From positions 1-64,000 of the forward strand of contig NZ_NEVN01000001.1 of assembly GCF_002261475.1 (NCBI RefSeq): a DNA stretch of 64,000 nt. The letters run 5' to 3'. The stretch comes from Bordetella genomosp. 5 (GTDB lineage: Bacteria > Pseudomonadota > Gammaproteobacteria > Burkholderiales > Burkholderiaceae_B). Positions within the stretch are counted from its first letter, which is position 1. Each line of letters begins with the position of its first letter. Made by a program: the position numbers and the translations under genes. This document shows positions 26,576 through 34,954 of the stretch, piece by piece. A model generated the notes under the pieces. The model had not been told where the DNA came from. It worked only from the letters and a program-made list of their open reading frames with translations, and ran no database searches.

Positions 26576-27019
26576 TTATTTGACGATGGTGAGGTGCGGG
26601 CGCTTGCCTTCGCCGCCCTCGTCGCCGTCGGCGGCGGGGGGCGCGACCGCGGGGGCCGCGGGTTCGGCGTCGGGCGTCTCGCCCTCTTCGCGCACCGGCG
26701 GCTCGTAGGGCTGCACTTCGAAGCCCATGCCGGCGCCGGTTTCGCGCGCGTAGATCGCGCTCACCGATGCCACCGGGACCAGCACGTTTTCGGTCACGCC
26801 GCTGAAGCGGGCCTGGAATTCGATGAATTCATTGCCCAGCAGCAGCTTGTTGGTCGCCAGCGTGCCGACATTGAGCGTGATCTGACCGTCGTGCACGTGG
26901 GCCATCGGCACCAGCGTGTGTTCGTCGACCTGCACGGTGATGTACGGCGTGTAGCCGTTGTCGGTGCACCACTCGTGCAGGGCGCGGATCAGATACGGTT
27001 TGGTCGAGGTCTCGCCCAT
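26576..27019 (-). CDS. sspB: ClpXP adaptor, stringent starvation protein B
   Basis: SspB tethers ssrA-tagged peptides to ClpXP for degradation. The 147-residue protein has the compact ssrA-binding domain (about residues 1-100: STKPYLIRALHEWCTDNGYTPY, shown near its start, and LNVGTLATNKLLLGNEFIEF region). An acidic, Ala/Pro-rich flexible linker follows, ending in the ClpX-binding tail motif RPHLTIVK. All parts needed for function are present. It is co-transcribed with sspA, 9 bases upstream. Confidence 0.94.
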   Translation of the reverse strand: MGETSTKPYLIRALHEWCTDNGYTPYITVQVDEHTLVPMAHVHDGQITLNVGTLATNKLLLGNEFIEFQARFSGVTENVLVPVASVSAIYARETGAGMGFEVQPYEPPVREEGETPDAEPAAPAVAPPAADGDEGGEGKRPHLTIVK

Positions 27020-27028
27020 GTCCCAGCC

Positions 27029-27640
27029 TTAGCGACGCATGACTTTTTCGGAAGGCGTGAGCGCCTCGATGTAGGCCGGGCGCGAGAAGATGCGCTCGGC
27101 GTACTTCTGCAGCGGTGCCGCGTTCTTCGGCAGTTCGATGCCGTAGTGATCCAGGCGCCACAGCAGCGGAGCCACGGCCACGTCGAGCATCGAAAACTCT
27201 TCGCCGAGCATGTACTTGTTCTTCAGCAGCAGCGGCGCGAGCTGAGCGAGACGGTCGCGGATGGCCTGGCGGGCCAGCACCATCTTCTTGTCGTCGGGCT
27301 TGGCGCTGCGGTCTTCGAGGGTCGAGACGTGAATGAACAGCTCTTTCTCGAAGTTGTACAGGAACAGGCGGGTGCGCGCGCGCATGACGGGGTCGGCCGG
27401 CATCAGTTGCGGGTGCGGGAAGCGCTCGTCGATGTACTCGTTGATGATGTTCGACTCATACAGGATGAGATCGCGCTCGACCAGGATGGGCACCTGGCCG
27501 TAGGGGTTCATCACCGCGATATCTTCCGGCTTGTTGTACAGGTCGATGTCGCGAATCTCGAAATCCATCCCTTTTTCGAACAGCACGAAGCGGCAGCGTT
27601 GCGAAAACGGGCAAGTGGTTCCGGAATAGAGCACCATCAT
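27029..27640 (-). CDS. sspA: Stringent starvation protein A (GST-fold RNA polymerase-associated protein)
   Basis: SspA binds RNA polymerase and alters transcription in stress and stationary phase. The 203-residue protein has the thioredoxin-like half (TTCPFSQRCRFVLFEKGMDF and VPILVERDLILYESNIINEY, shown in parts) and the helical GST C-terminal half with MLDVAVAPLLWRL. As in the family, it lacks glutathione transferase activity by precedent. It is immediately upstream of sspB on the same strand, the standard order, and downstream of the cytochrome bc1 genes. Confidence 0.94.
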   Translation of the reverse strand: MMVLYSGTTCPFSQRCRFVLFEKGMDFEIRDIDLYNKPEDIAVMNPYGQVPILVERDLILYESNIINEYIDERFPHPQLMPADPVMRARTRLFLYNFEKELFIHVSTLEDRSAKPDDKKMVLARQAIRDRLAQLAPLLLKNKYMLGEEFSMLDVAVAPLLWRLDHYGIELPKNAAPLQKYAERIFSRPAYIEALTPSEKVMRR

Positions 27641-27659
27641 GGCGGTAAGTCCTTCGTAT

Positions 27660-27702
27660 TTAAAAGCGAAAGGCCAGCGCTACCTTGAGGCGGGCGCTGG
27701 CC
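27660..27702 (-). terminator. Terminator after petC
   Basis: On the minus strand GGCCAGCGC (27702-27694) pairs with GCGCTGGCC (27680-27672), followed by TTTCGCTTTTAA. It separates the bc1 genes from sspAB and would end or attenuate the pet transcript. Confidence 0.75.
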
Positions 27703-27802
27703 CCGGTTGCCAGGCGACGACAGGGGTGTAGCTTGCCGGTTTCGTCCGTCGCGCCAGGTTAATGGGGACGGACGATACGTGCCGGGCGTTACGGTTTACA
27801 GG

Positions 27803-28651
27803 TTAGCGTACATGTTTCCAGTAGGAGGCATTCAGGCGCCAGGCGACGACCAGGAACAGCCCCAGGAAGATCAGAACGCCGACGCCGAGCTGGACCCGGA
27901 AGCGCTGAACCGGTTCGGACATCCACGTCATGAACGCGGTGAGGTCCGCGACGTCACGGTCGTAGGCAGCGGCTTGCGCGGGATTCAGGGCCTTGAATCG
28001 GGCTTCCGGGTGAGCGGCATGCCCGTGGCCGGCGACGGTTTCGACCTTGGAAGTGGAAAAACCTTGAGCATCATACAACGTCGTGACCTTTTCCCAGCTT
28101 TTCTTGCCGTCCGAGCCCTCGACGGACCGGGTGACGACTCGGGTCAGTTCGCGGGGGCCCTGGCGGTCCCAGAGGGCGTGCGGCATGCCCACGTTGGGGA
28201 AAACCAGATTGTTCCAGCCGGTGGCCGTGCTGGTGTCGCGATAGAACGTGCGCAGGTAGGTATAGATATAGTCGGACCCGCTCGGCCCGGCATTGATGGA
28301 CTTCGCGCGCGCGATCACGGACAGGTCGGGCGGCATGGTGCCGAACCACTTCTTGGCATCCGCCGGCGTCATGGCGACCTTCATCAGGTCGCCCACCTTG
28401 GTGCCTGTGAATAACAGGTTGTCCTGGATCTGCTTGTCGGTGAGCCCGATTTCCTGGAGCTTGTTGTAGCGCATCGATTGCGCGCTATGACAGTTCAGGC
28501 AGTAGTTGACGAACAGCTTCGCGCCGTTTTGCAGCGAGGCGAGGTCGTTGACCTTGTTGGGCGCGCGGTCGAGGGGAGCGCCGAGCTCGGCGGCCTGCAG
28601 GGCGGTGCACGTGAGCATCAGGGCCACGGCGCCGATCAGTTTTTTGATCAT
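27803..28651 (-). CDS. petC: Cytochrome c1 of the bc1 complex
   Basis: Cytochrome c1 carries electrons from the Rieske protein to soluble cytochrome c. From the ATG at 28651 the protein is 282 residues: a signal peptide (MIKKLIGAVALMLTCTALQA), heme c site C51LNCH55, axial Met in FPNVGMPHALW, and a C-terminal membrane anchor (LGVGVLIFLGLFLVVAWRL) ending in SYWKHVR. A longer frame reaches an ATG at 28687 inside petB, but the chosen start gives the proper signal peptide. It is the third gene of petABC and is followed by a terminator. Confidence 0.95.
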   Translation of the reverse strand: MIKKLIGAVALMLTCTALQAAELGAPLDRAPNKVNDLASLQNGAKLFVNYCLNCHSAQSMRYNKLQEIGLTDKQIQDNLLFTGTKVGDLMKVAMTPADAKKWFGTMPPDLSVIARAKSINAGPSGSDYIYTYLRTFYRDTSTATGWNNLVFPNVGMPHALWDRQGPRELTRVVTRSVEGSDGKKSWEKVTTLYDAQGFSTSKVETVAGHGHAAHPEARFKALNPAQAAAYDRDVADLTAFMTWMSEPVQRFRVQLGVGVLIFLGLFLVVAWRLNASYWKHVR

Positions 28652-28676
28652 GGTCGTTCCGTTTGCGTGTTGGGGC

Positions 28677-30065
28677 TCAATGGGCATGGAAGGTCACGCG
28701 ATCCGGGACCGGCTTGAACGTGCCGAGCCGGCTCCAGATGGGCATCAGGAAGAAGAAGCCCAGGTAGATCAGCGTGCCGATCTGCGAAGTGAGGTTGAAC
28801 GCATCACTGGGCGGCTGCGTGCCCAGGTAGCCCAACACCAGGAAGTTGACGATGAAGATGCCGTAGAGCCACTTGTGCCAGCCCGGCCGGTAGCGGATCG
28901 ACTTGACGGGCGAGTGATCGAGCCACGGCAGGAAGAACAGGATCACGACGGCGCCGCCCATCGCGACCACGCCCCAGAACTTGGCGTCGATCTGCGTGAG
29001 CAGGACCGCGACCACGATCAGGATGACCGGCGGCACGAGGCGCATGATGCCGGTGGCCTTGCTCTTCCAGAGCAGCGCGATGGCACCGAGCAGGGCCAGG
29101 CCCGCCAGGACCCAGGTGAACTCCGCGGTGGTCGCGCGCAGCATCGAATAGAACGGCGTGAAATACCAGACCGGTGCGATGTGCGGCGGCGTCTTGAGCG
29201 GATCGGCCGGCAGGAAGTTGTTGTACTCGAGGAAGTAGCCGCCCATCTCGGGCGCGAAGAACACGATCGCGAAGAACACGATCAGGAAGCCCGCCACGCC
29301 GACGATGTCGTGCACCGTGTAGAACGGATGGAACGGGATGCCATCCTTGGGCCGGCCGTATTTGTCTTTGGGGCCTTGCTTGATCTCGATGCCATCGGGA
29401 TTGTTGGAGCCGACTTCGTGCAGCGCCACCAGGTGCGCGGCCACGAGGCCGATCAGCACCAGCGGAATCGCGATCACATGGAAGGCGAAGAAGCGGTTGA
29501 GCGTGGCGTCGGACACGACGTAATCGCCGCGGATCCAGATCGACAGATCAGGACCGATGAACGGGATTGCGGAGAACAGGTTCACGATCACCTGCGCGCC
29601 CCAATACGACATCTGGCCCCACGGCAGCAGATAGCCGAAGAAGGCCTCGGCCATCAGACAGAGGAAGATCGCGACACCGAAGATCCACACCAGCTCGCGC
29701 GGCTTGCGGTACGAACCGTAGAAGAGGCCGCGCAACATGTGCAGGTAGACGACGACGAAGAACATCGAGGCGCCGGTGGAGTGCATGTAGCGCACCAGCC
29801 AGCCCCAGGGCACTTCGCGCATGATGTATTCGACCGACTGGAAGGCGCGTTCGGCGTCGGGCTTGTAGTGCATCACCAGGAAGATGCCGGTGACGATCTG
29901 GATCACCAGCACCAGCAGCGCGAGCGAACCGAAGAAGTACCAGAAGTTGAAATTCTTGGGCGCGTAGTACTCGGACAGGTGCGCTTTCCAGGTGGAGGTC
30001 ACCGGGAAGCGTCGGTCCAGCCAGCCCAGCAGGCCTGTCGTCTCGACGATTTTGTCGCCAGCCAT
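28677..30065 (-). CDS. petB: Cytochrome b of the bc1 complex
   Basis: The 462-residue core subunit holds two b hemes and the Qo and Qi quinone sites. There are eight or more transmembrane helices. The HSTGAS and YLHMLRGL stretches around helix B and HVIAIPLVLIGLVAAHLVALH in helix D carry the four heme histidines. The Qo motif reads PVWY instead of PEWY, a variant reported for beta/gamma-proteobacteria. It is the middle gene of petABC; the gap to petA is 86 bases and to petC 25 bases. Confidence 0.95.
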   Translation of the reverse strand: MAGDKIVETTGLLGWLDRRFPVTSTWKAHLSEYYAPKNFNFWYFFGSLALLVLVIQIVTGIFLVMHYKPDAERAFQSVEYIMREVPWGWLVRYMHSTGASMFFVVVYLHMLRGLFYGSYRKPRELVWIFGVAIFLCLMAEAFFGYLLPWGQMSYWGAQVIVNLFSAIPFIGPDLSIWIRGDYVVSDATLNRFFAFHVIAIPLVLIGLVAAHLVALHEVGSNNPDGIEIKQGPKDKYGRPKDGIPFHPFYTVHDIVGVAGFLIVFFAIVFFAPEMGGYFLEYNNFLPADPLKTPPHIAPVWYFTPFYSMLRATTAEFTWVLAGLALLGAIALLWKSKATGIMRLVPPVILIVVAVLLTQIDAKFWGVVAMGGAVVILFFLPWLDHSPVKSIRYRPGWHKWLYGIFIVNFLVLGYLGTQPPSDAFNLTSQIGTLIYLGFFFLMPIWSRLGTFKPVPDRVTFHAH

Positions 30066-30151
30066 AACGGCTCCTTCTCTATTCTCTTGTATTGGCGTAT
30101 TTGCTGCGATTACGAAGGCCTGAGTGTCCGCGGGAATGAATATTGCGGAGC

Positions 30152-30793
30152 TCAGGCCTTATTGTCTTCGTCGACGCCCACGATGATTCGGGTGTCGCTC
30201 AAATACTGATACGGAGGAACTTCGAGATTGTCTGGCGCAGGTTTGTTTTTGTAGACGCGGCCAGCGAGGTCGAACGTGGAGCCGTGGCAGGGGCACAGAA
30301 AGCCGCCTTGCCAGTTTGCGGGCATACCCGCGCCAGCACCGGATTCGAAATGAGGGGTGGGAGAACACCCGAGATGGGTACAGATGCCGACACAGACGAA
30401 GAGCTCGGGCTTGCGCGAGCGGTATTCGTTTTTGGCGTAGGCGGGAGTGTAGTCGGGGCGATCCGAGTTGGGATCGGCGACAAGGGCGTTTTGAGTCTGG
30501 ATGCCCTTCAGCTGATCTTCGGAGCGGCGCATGATCCAGACCGGTTTGCCGCGCCATTCGACGGTGCGCAACTGGCCGGGAGCCAGATCGCCGACATCGA
30601 CTTCGACGGGAGCGCCGGCGGCGCGAGCTTTTTCTGAAGGGGCGAATGTGCTGACGAATGGGACGGCTGCTGCGGCTCCTGCCACACCGCCCACCGCACA
30701 GGCGGTGGTTACCCAGAAACGTCGGGAAGGATCAGGCGGCAAATTGGGATCAACTGCACCGTCCTCGTCATGCAACAGCGTATCCTGACTCAT
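30152..30793 (-). CDS. petA: Rieske iron-sulfur subunit of the bc1 complex
   Basis: A 213-residue Rieske protein whose [2Fe-2S] cluster accepts the first electron from quinol. The N-terminus has a twin-arginine motif SRRFW before a hydrophobic anchor (about 24-50), so export by the Tat system encoded at 34-36 kb is expected. Cluster motifs CTHLGC and CPCHGSTFD supply two Cys and two His ligands. It is the first gene of petABC. It is divergent from mscL; a TATAAT on its strand lies 92 bases upstream. Confidence 0.95.
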   Translation of the reverse strand: MSQDTLLHDEDGAVDPNLPPDPSRRFWVTTACAVGGVAGAAAAVPFVSTFAPSEKARAAGAPVEVDVGDLAPGQLRTVEWRGKPVWIMRRSEDQLKGIQTQNALVADPNSDRPDYTPAYAKNEYRSRKPELFVCVGICTHLGCSPTPHFESGAGAGMPANWQGGFLCPCHGSTFDLAGRVYKNKPAPDNLEVPPYQYLSDTRIIVGVDEDNKA

Positions 30794-30884
30794 TTCCTAT
30801 CCTTGTTGGCACAGCATGGCCTGGACTAGCATCAGGACAGCTGCATCCGTTATGCGGGGAATATGTACAGCATAGCAACCGCGT

Positions 30885-30890
30885 ATTATA
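30885..30890 (-). promoter_or_regulatory. Candidate -10 element for petABC
   Basis: An exact TATAAT on the minus strand lies about 92 bases upstream of petA. No convincing -35 hexamer is present at 16-18 bases, so activation may be needed or the match may be chance. Confidence 0.3.
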
Positions 30891-30932
30891 GCCTTAGCCC
30901 AAGCACGGGCGTGTTGTTATTAGGGGGTATGC

Positions 30933-31442
30933 ATGAGCAAAGCCAAAGGTTTTCTGCAGGAATTTCGTGATTTCGCCGTCAAGGGCAACGCAATCGACCT
31001 CGCGGTCGGTGTCATCATTGGCGCGGCGTTCGGCAAGATCGTCGACTCCATCGTCAAAGACATCATCATGCCCGTGGCCAACTGGATACTCGGTGGCCAG
31101 GTCGACTTCACGAACAAGTTCTGGATATTGCGGATGCCCGAAGGCTATACGGGCCCGATGAATTACGCCGACCTCACGAAGGCCGGCGCCGTCGTGCTCG
31201 CGTGGGGTAACTTCCTCACCATCTTCATCAACTTCATCCTGCTGGCCTTCGTGATTTTCTGGATGGTGAAGGCCATCAATTCGGCGCGCCACAAGCCCGA
31301 ACCCGCGCCCGCGAAGCCCGCCGCTCCGCCCGAGGACGTGGTCGTGCTGCGCGAGATCCGCGACCTGCTGCTCAAGCAGAATGCCGCAGTGCCGCATACG
31401 CCCGCCAGCCCGGATCCGCTGCGCCGACCCGACACGCTCTAA
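30933..31442 (+). CDS. mscL: Large-conductance mechanosensitive channel
   Basis: MscL opens under membrane tension to release solutes during osmotic downshock. The 169-residue protein has the amphipathic N-terminal helix ([20 protein letters not shown]), the glycine/alanine-rich pore helix TM1 ([20 protein letters not shown]), a periplasmic loop, TM2 ([20 protein letters not shown]), and a cytoplasmic helical bundle [10 protein letters not shown]. It is longer than the E. coli protein (136) because of a Pro-rich linker and tail. The ribosome site AGGGGG lies 5 bases before the ATG. It is a monocistronic unit divergent from petABC. Confidence 0.95.
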   Translation: MSKAKGFLQEFRDFAVKGNAIDLAVGVIIGAAFGKIVDSIVKDIIMPVANWILGGQVDFTNKFWILRMPEGYTGPMNYADLTKAGAVVLAWGNFLTIFINFILLAFVIFWMVKAINSARHKPEPAPAKPAAPPEDVVVLREIRDLLLKQNAAVPHTPASPDPLRRPDTL

Positions 31443-31470
31443 CGTCGTAGTGACGCACCTCGCCCGCCCT

Positions 31471-31556
31471 GGCTGGCGAGGTGCGGCTGGCGAGGTGCGG
31501 CTGGCGAGGTGCGGCCGGCTAGGTGCGGCCGGCTAGGTGCGGCCGGCAAGGTGCGC
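31471..31556. repeat. 14-bp tandem repeat array A (between mscL and Nif3-like gene)
   Basis: About six head-to-tail copies of GGC(T/C)GGC(G/T/A)AGGTGC lie in the 128 bases between two convergent genes. Units change from GGCTGGCGAGGTGC to GGCCGGCTAGGTGC along the array. The unit resembles those of arrays B (33983-34164) and C (63966-63992). Confidence 0.85.
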
Positions 31557-31570
31557 CGTCGAGGCGCGTG

Positions 31571-32347
31571 TCAGACCGGATTGTCGATGTCGATGAATTC
31601 GACGCGGATGCCGAAGGCCTTTGCCACCGCCTCGCCCAGTGCCTGCACGCCATAGCGTTCGGTGGCGTGATGTCCGGCGCCGATGAAACCGGTTGCGGTT
31701 TCGCGCGCCAGATGCGTGGTGGGCTCGGACGCTTCACCCGTGATGTAGATCGTTGCGCCCGCATCCACGGCGTCGGCCATCATGCCTTGCGCGCCGCCGG
31801 TACACCACGCGACGCGGCCTACGGGTTGACCGGCATCGCCCACGACCAGCGGCTCGCGGCCCAGCCGTGATTGCACCTGCGCGGCCAGCTCGCCCAATGT
31901 CGCCACGCCGGGCGCGCTGCCCAGCCACACGAGATTGTCGGGGCCACAGGTGAGCGGCGCACCGTCGTCGCGGCGTGCGGGCTCGAGACCCAGCACGCGC
32001 GCCAGCTGGGCGTTGTTGCCCAGCGTGGGATGCGCATCGAGCGGCAGGTGGTAGCCGAACACGTTGAGGTCGTGCGCGAGGGTGAGCGCCAGCCGCGTGC
32101 GTTTCGGACCGCGCACCCGCGCGTCTTCGTTTTTCCAGAACCAGCCGTGGTGCACCAGCACGGCATCGGCGCCGCGTTCGATCGCGGCGCGCAGAAGTGC
32201 CTCGCTGGCCGTCACGCCGGTGATAATGTGGCCTATTTTGCTCTTGCCCTCGACCTGCAGCCCGTTCGGGCAGTAGTCGCGAAAGCGGCTGGCTTGCAGA
32301 GTGTCGTCCAGCCAGGCGGCCAGTGCGCGGGTCTCGATCGTATTCAT
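31571..32347 (-). CDS. Nif3-like dinuclear metal-centre protein (YbgI/DUF34 family)
   Basis: A 258-residue cytoplasmic protein of the widespread NIF3 family, which assembles as a hexameric ring with two metals per subunit. Metal-binding motifs are present: HHGWFWK, the [13 protein letters not shown] segment and late GAGHHATER. The role is not settled in the family; GTP cyclohydrolase-like and DNA-damage or cofactor-repair roles have been suggested. The start is 20 bases from the divergent protease start, so promoters overlap. The 3' end faces the 14-bp repeat array. Confidence 0.88.
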   Translation of the reverse strand: MNTIETRALAAWLDDTLQASRFRDYCPNGLQVEGKSKIGHIITGVTASEALLRAAIERGADAVLVHHGWFWKNEDARVRGPKRTRLALTLAHDLNVFGYHLPLDAHPTLGNNAQLARVLGLEPARRDDGAPLTCGPDNLVWLGSAPGVATLGELAAQVQSRLGREPLVVGDAGQPVGRVAWCTGGAQGMMADAVDAGATIYITGEASEPTTHLARETATGFIGAGHHATERYGVQALGEAVAKAFGIRVEFIDIDNPV

Positions 32348-32367
32348 TGCTTGCCCTGTGGAAATTT

Positions 32368-33516
32368 ATGCGTCGCCTTTGGCTGATATTCGCTCAGGCC
32401 GTCACGGTCAGTCTGGCCATTTTATTCGTCGTCACCACCTTGCGCCCCGATTGGCTGCAGCTGCAGGGCACGCGTAGCCCGGCGCCGGCACCGCGGCCCA
32501 ACGGCGCGGCGGGTCCGGCCGTGTCGAGCTACGCCGACGCCGTGTCGCGCGGCGCGCCTTCGGTGGTGAATATCTACACCACCAAACACGTCGACGTGCC
32601 GCTCGTGCCGCTCCCCGACGACCCGGCCTTGCGTCAGCTTTTCGGTCAGGTGCCCGGACTGTCGCGGCGCGAGTCCAGCACCAGCCTGGGCTCGGGCGTG
32701 ATCGTGAGCCCGCAGGGTTATGTGCTCACCAACTTCCATGTGGTCGATGCGGCCGACGCGATCGAAGTGGCGCTGGCGGATGGCCGCGAGGTGCGCGCCA
32801 AGGTGGTGGGCGCCGATACCGAGACCGATCTGGCCGTCATCAAGCTCGAGGGCAAGCTCGATCCCCTGCCCGTCGCGGCCTTCTCGAACGCCAAGCTGCG
32901 CGTGGGCGATGTGGTGCTCGCGATCGGCAATCCGTTCGGCGTGGGCCAGACCACGACTCAGGGCATCGTGTCGGCGCTCGGCCGCAATGGTCTGGGCATC
33001 AACACCTACGAAAACTTCATTCAGACCGATGCCGCGATCAATCCGGGCAACTCGGGCGGCGCGCTGATCGATGCGTCGGGCAATCTGGTGGGCATCAACA
33101 CCGCCATCTATTCGGAAACGGGCGGATCGCTCGGCATAGGATTCGCGATTCCCGCCGAGACCGCCCAGCGCGTGCTCGACGACATCGTCAAGACCGGCAA
33201 GGTCAAGCGCGGTTGGCTGGGCGTGGAGCCGCAGGACATGACGCCCGAACTGGCGCGGGCCTTCAATCTGCCGGCCACCACGCAAGGCGTCGTGATCGCC
33301 GGCGTGATGCGCGATGGTCCGGGCGGACGCGCGGGCCTGCGCGTGGGCGACATCGTGCAGGCGGTCGAGGGCCAAGCTGTGCGCGATACACGTGGCATGT
33401 TGGGCCAGATCGCGAGTCTCACACCCGGCCACAAAGCCGTACTCAAGGTGTTGCGGGCCGGCAAGCCGCTGGATCTGACCGTGACCGTCGGTACGCGGCC
33501 GTCGCGGCCCCGCTAA
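32368..33516 (+). CDS. DegS-like membrane-anchored serine protease with one PDZ domain
   Basis: A 382-residue HtrA-family protease. One N-terminal membrane anchor (about 5-25, LIFAQAVTVSLAILFVVTTL) places the catalytic domain in the periplasm. The catalytic triad is H124 (TNFHVVD), D154 (TETDLAVIKL) and S229 (NPGNSGGAL). One PDZ domain follows from about 270 to 370. A single PDZ plus anchor fits DegS/AlgW, which start sigma-E release by cutting RseA; no rseA is nearby. The ATG at 32368 is chosen because it begins just before the membrane anchor. Confidence 0.9.
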   Translation: MRRLWLIFAQAVTVSLAILFVVTTLRPDWLQLQGTRSPAPAPRPNGAAGPAVSSYADAVSRGAPSVVNIYTTKHVDVPLVPLPDDPALRQLFGQVPGLSRRESSTSLGSGVIVSPQGYVLTNFHVVDAADAIEVALADGREVRAKVVGADTETDLAVIKLEGKLDPLPVAAFSNAKLRVGDVVLAIGNPFGVGQTTTQGIVSALGRNGLGINTYENFIQTDAAINPGNSGGALIDASGNLVGINTAIYSETGGSLGIGFAIPAETAQRVLDDIVKTGKVKRGWLGVEPQDMTPELARAFNLPATTQGVVIAGVMRDGPGGRAGLRVGDIVQAVEGQAVRDTRGMLGQIASLTPGHKAVLKVLRAGKPLDLTVTVGTRPSRPR

Positions 33517-33908
33517 GGACCGCGCCGGCCTCGGGATGGAGGCCGCAGGCCCTTGACCAGCAGGCGCACCACTCCCACCACCTGGCGCCGCGCGGCGGCG
33601 TCCAGCGGCGCGGTCAGGGCGAGCAGCTCGCGCTGATAGCCGTCGGCCAGCGCCTGTTCGGCCGCGTCGGGTTCAGGGGGAACATGCTGGGGCGGCAGGT
33701 TGGTCACCAGCCCTTCGTCGAGCCAGGCGACGGTGGTGTCGAGCGCCTGCGCGAGGCGGCGGAGCGTGTCGAGCCGAGGCGTGTAGTGCTCGCGCAGAAG
33801 GATGCGATGGATCGATGCCTGCGGCACGCCGGAGATCCGTGCCAGTTGGCTCTGGCTCTGGATCCCGCGCCAGCGCATCTGCTTGCGAAGTCGGTCGGAT
33901 AGGCTCAT
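33513..33908 (-). CDS. Small XRE/Cro-type helix-turn-helix regulator
   Basis: A 131-residue protein with an N-terminal Cro/C1-type helix-turn-helix (about 5-60: QLARISGVPQASIHRILLRE and LDTLRRLAQALDTTVAWL). An Ala/Pro-rich middle and a short C-terminal helix ending in basic residues follow. The start at 33908 (MSLSDRLRKQ) is preferred to a GTG six codons upstream. It converges with the protease gene, with a 4-base overlap of the ends. The target genes are not evident. It resembles phage-type repressors in fold, but no phage genes are near. Confidence 0.85.
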   Translation of the reverse strand: MSLSDRLRKQMRWRGIQSQSQLARISGVPQASIHRILLREHYTPRLDTLRRLAQALDTTVAWLDEGLVTNLPPQHVPPEPDAAEQALADGYQRELLALTAPLDAAARRQVVGVVRLLVKGLRPPSRGRRGP

Positions 33909-33982
33909 GCCGCCGACTCTAACCACGCGAATGCGCCGCAGAACTCTCAGAATCCCGCAGCAGCGCGTTTGAAGGGCGGGGT

Positions 33983-34164
33983 GCCCGGCTAGCTAGGGCG
34001 CCCGGTGAGGGGCGCCCGGCCAGGGGCGCCCGGCCAGGGAGGCCCGGTCAGGGACGCCCGGTCAGGGACGCCCGGTCAGGGACGCCCGGTCAGGGACGCC
34101 CGGTCAGGGGCACGCGGCGAGGGGTGCCGGGCCAGGAACGCCCGCTCAGGAACGCCCGCTCAGG
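33983..34164. repeat. 14-bp tandem repeat array B, overlapping the tatC stop codon
   Basis: About thirteen 14-bp units. The central four or five are identical GCCCGGTCAGGGAC, the flanking ones diverged (GCCCGGCCAGGGGC, GCCCGCTCAGGAAC, GCCGGGCCAGGAAC). The last unit supplies the TCA read as the TGA stop of tatC on the minus strand. The identical core suggests recent expansion by slippage. Confidence 0.88.
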
Positions 34165-34954
34165 GGCGCTCGGTGAGCGAGCCGCTTTCGGCGTCGGCCC
34201 CGCCCCGGGGGTTTGGCTTGATCATGCTGGCCACGATCACCCCGAGCTCGTAGAGCAGGCACAACGGCACGGCCAGCATGAACTGGCTCACGACGTCGGG
34301 CGGCGTGACGATCGCCGCGATCACGAACGCGCCCACGATCACATAGCCGCGCGCGGCGCGCAGCTTGGCCACGTTGACCAGGCCGGTCTTGACCAGCAGC
34401 ACCACGGCGACCGGCACCTCGAAGGTGATGCCGAAAGCGAGGAACATGGTCATGACGAAGCTGAGATACGCCTCGATGTCCGGCGCGGGCGTGATCGATT
34501 GCGGCGCGAAGGTCGCAATGAAGTGGAACACCGTGCGGAACACGAAGAAGTAGCAGAACGCCATGCCCAGGATGAACAGCAGCGTGCTGGACACGATGAG
34601 CGGCATGGCGAGCCGCTTTTCGTGGCGATAGAGGCCGGGTGCGACGAACGCCCAGGCCTGATACAGCACCACGGGCAGCGCCACCACGAAGGCGGCCATC
34701 ATCGTGACCTTGACCGGCACCATGAACGGCGTGATGACGCCGGTGGCGATCATGCGCGTGCCCTCGGGCAGCGACGACAGCATGGGCTGCGCCAGCACGT
34801 CGTAGATGGCCGAGGCGCCGGGATAGATGAACAGCACGATGAAGACGGCCAGCACCGTGCCGGCGGCCTTCAGCAACCGGGTGCGCAGTTCCACCAGGTG
34901 CGAGATGAAGCTGTCCTGCTGCATCTCTTCTTCGTTGTGGACTTGCTGGTTCAC
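34160..34954 (-). CDS. tatC: Twin-arginine translocase subunit TatC
   Basis: TatC binds the twin-arginine signal together with TatB and nucleates the pore. The 264-residue protein has six transmembrane helices and the family N-terminal motif SFISHLVELRTRLL. A conserved glutamate-bearing loop (FEVPVAVVLLVKTGLV) follows. The start overlaps the tatB stop by 4 bases (ATGA). The last residues run into the 14-bp repeat array B, which provides the stop codon. It is the last gene of the mla-his-tat block. Its clients include the Rieske protein at 30.2 kb. Confidence 0.95.
   Translation of the reverse strand: MNQQVHNEEEMQQDSFISHLVELRTRLLKAAGTVLAVFIVLFIYPGASAIYDVLAQPMLSSLPEGTRMIATGVITPFMVPVKVTMMAAFVVALPVVLYQAWAFVAPGLYRHEKRLAMPLIVSSTLLFILGMAFCYFFVFRTVFHFIATFAPQSITPAPDIEAYLSFVMTMFLAFGITFEVPVAVVLLVKTGLVNVAKLRAARGYVIVGAFVIAAIVTPPDVVSQFMLAVPLCLLYELGVIVASMIKPNPRGGADAESGSLTERP

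Noticed and set aside
33983-34164. Array B as a CRISPR array
   Set aside because: Units are 14 bp, contiguous and without spacers, and no cas genes are near. It is a simple tandem repeat.
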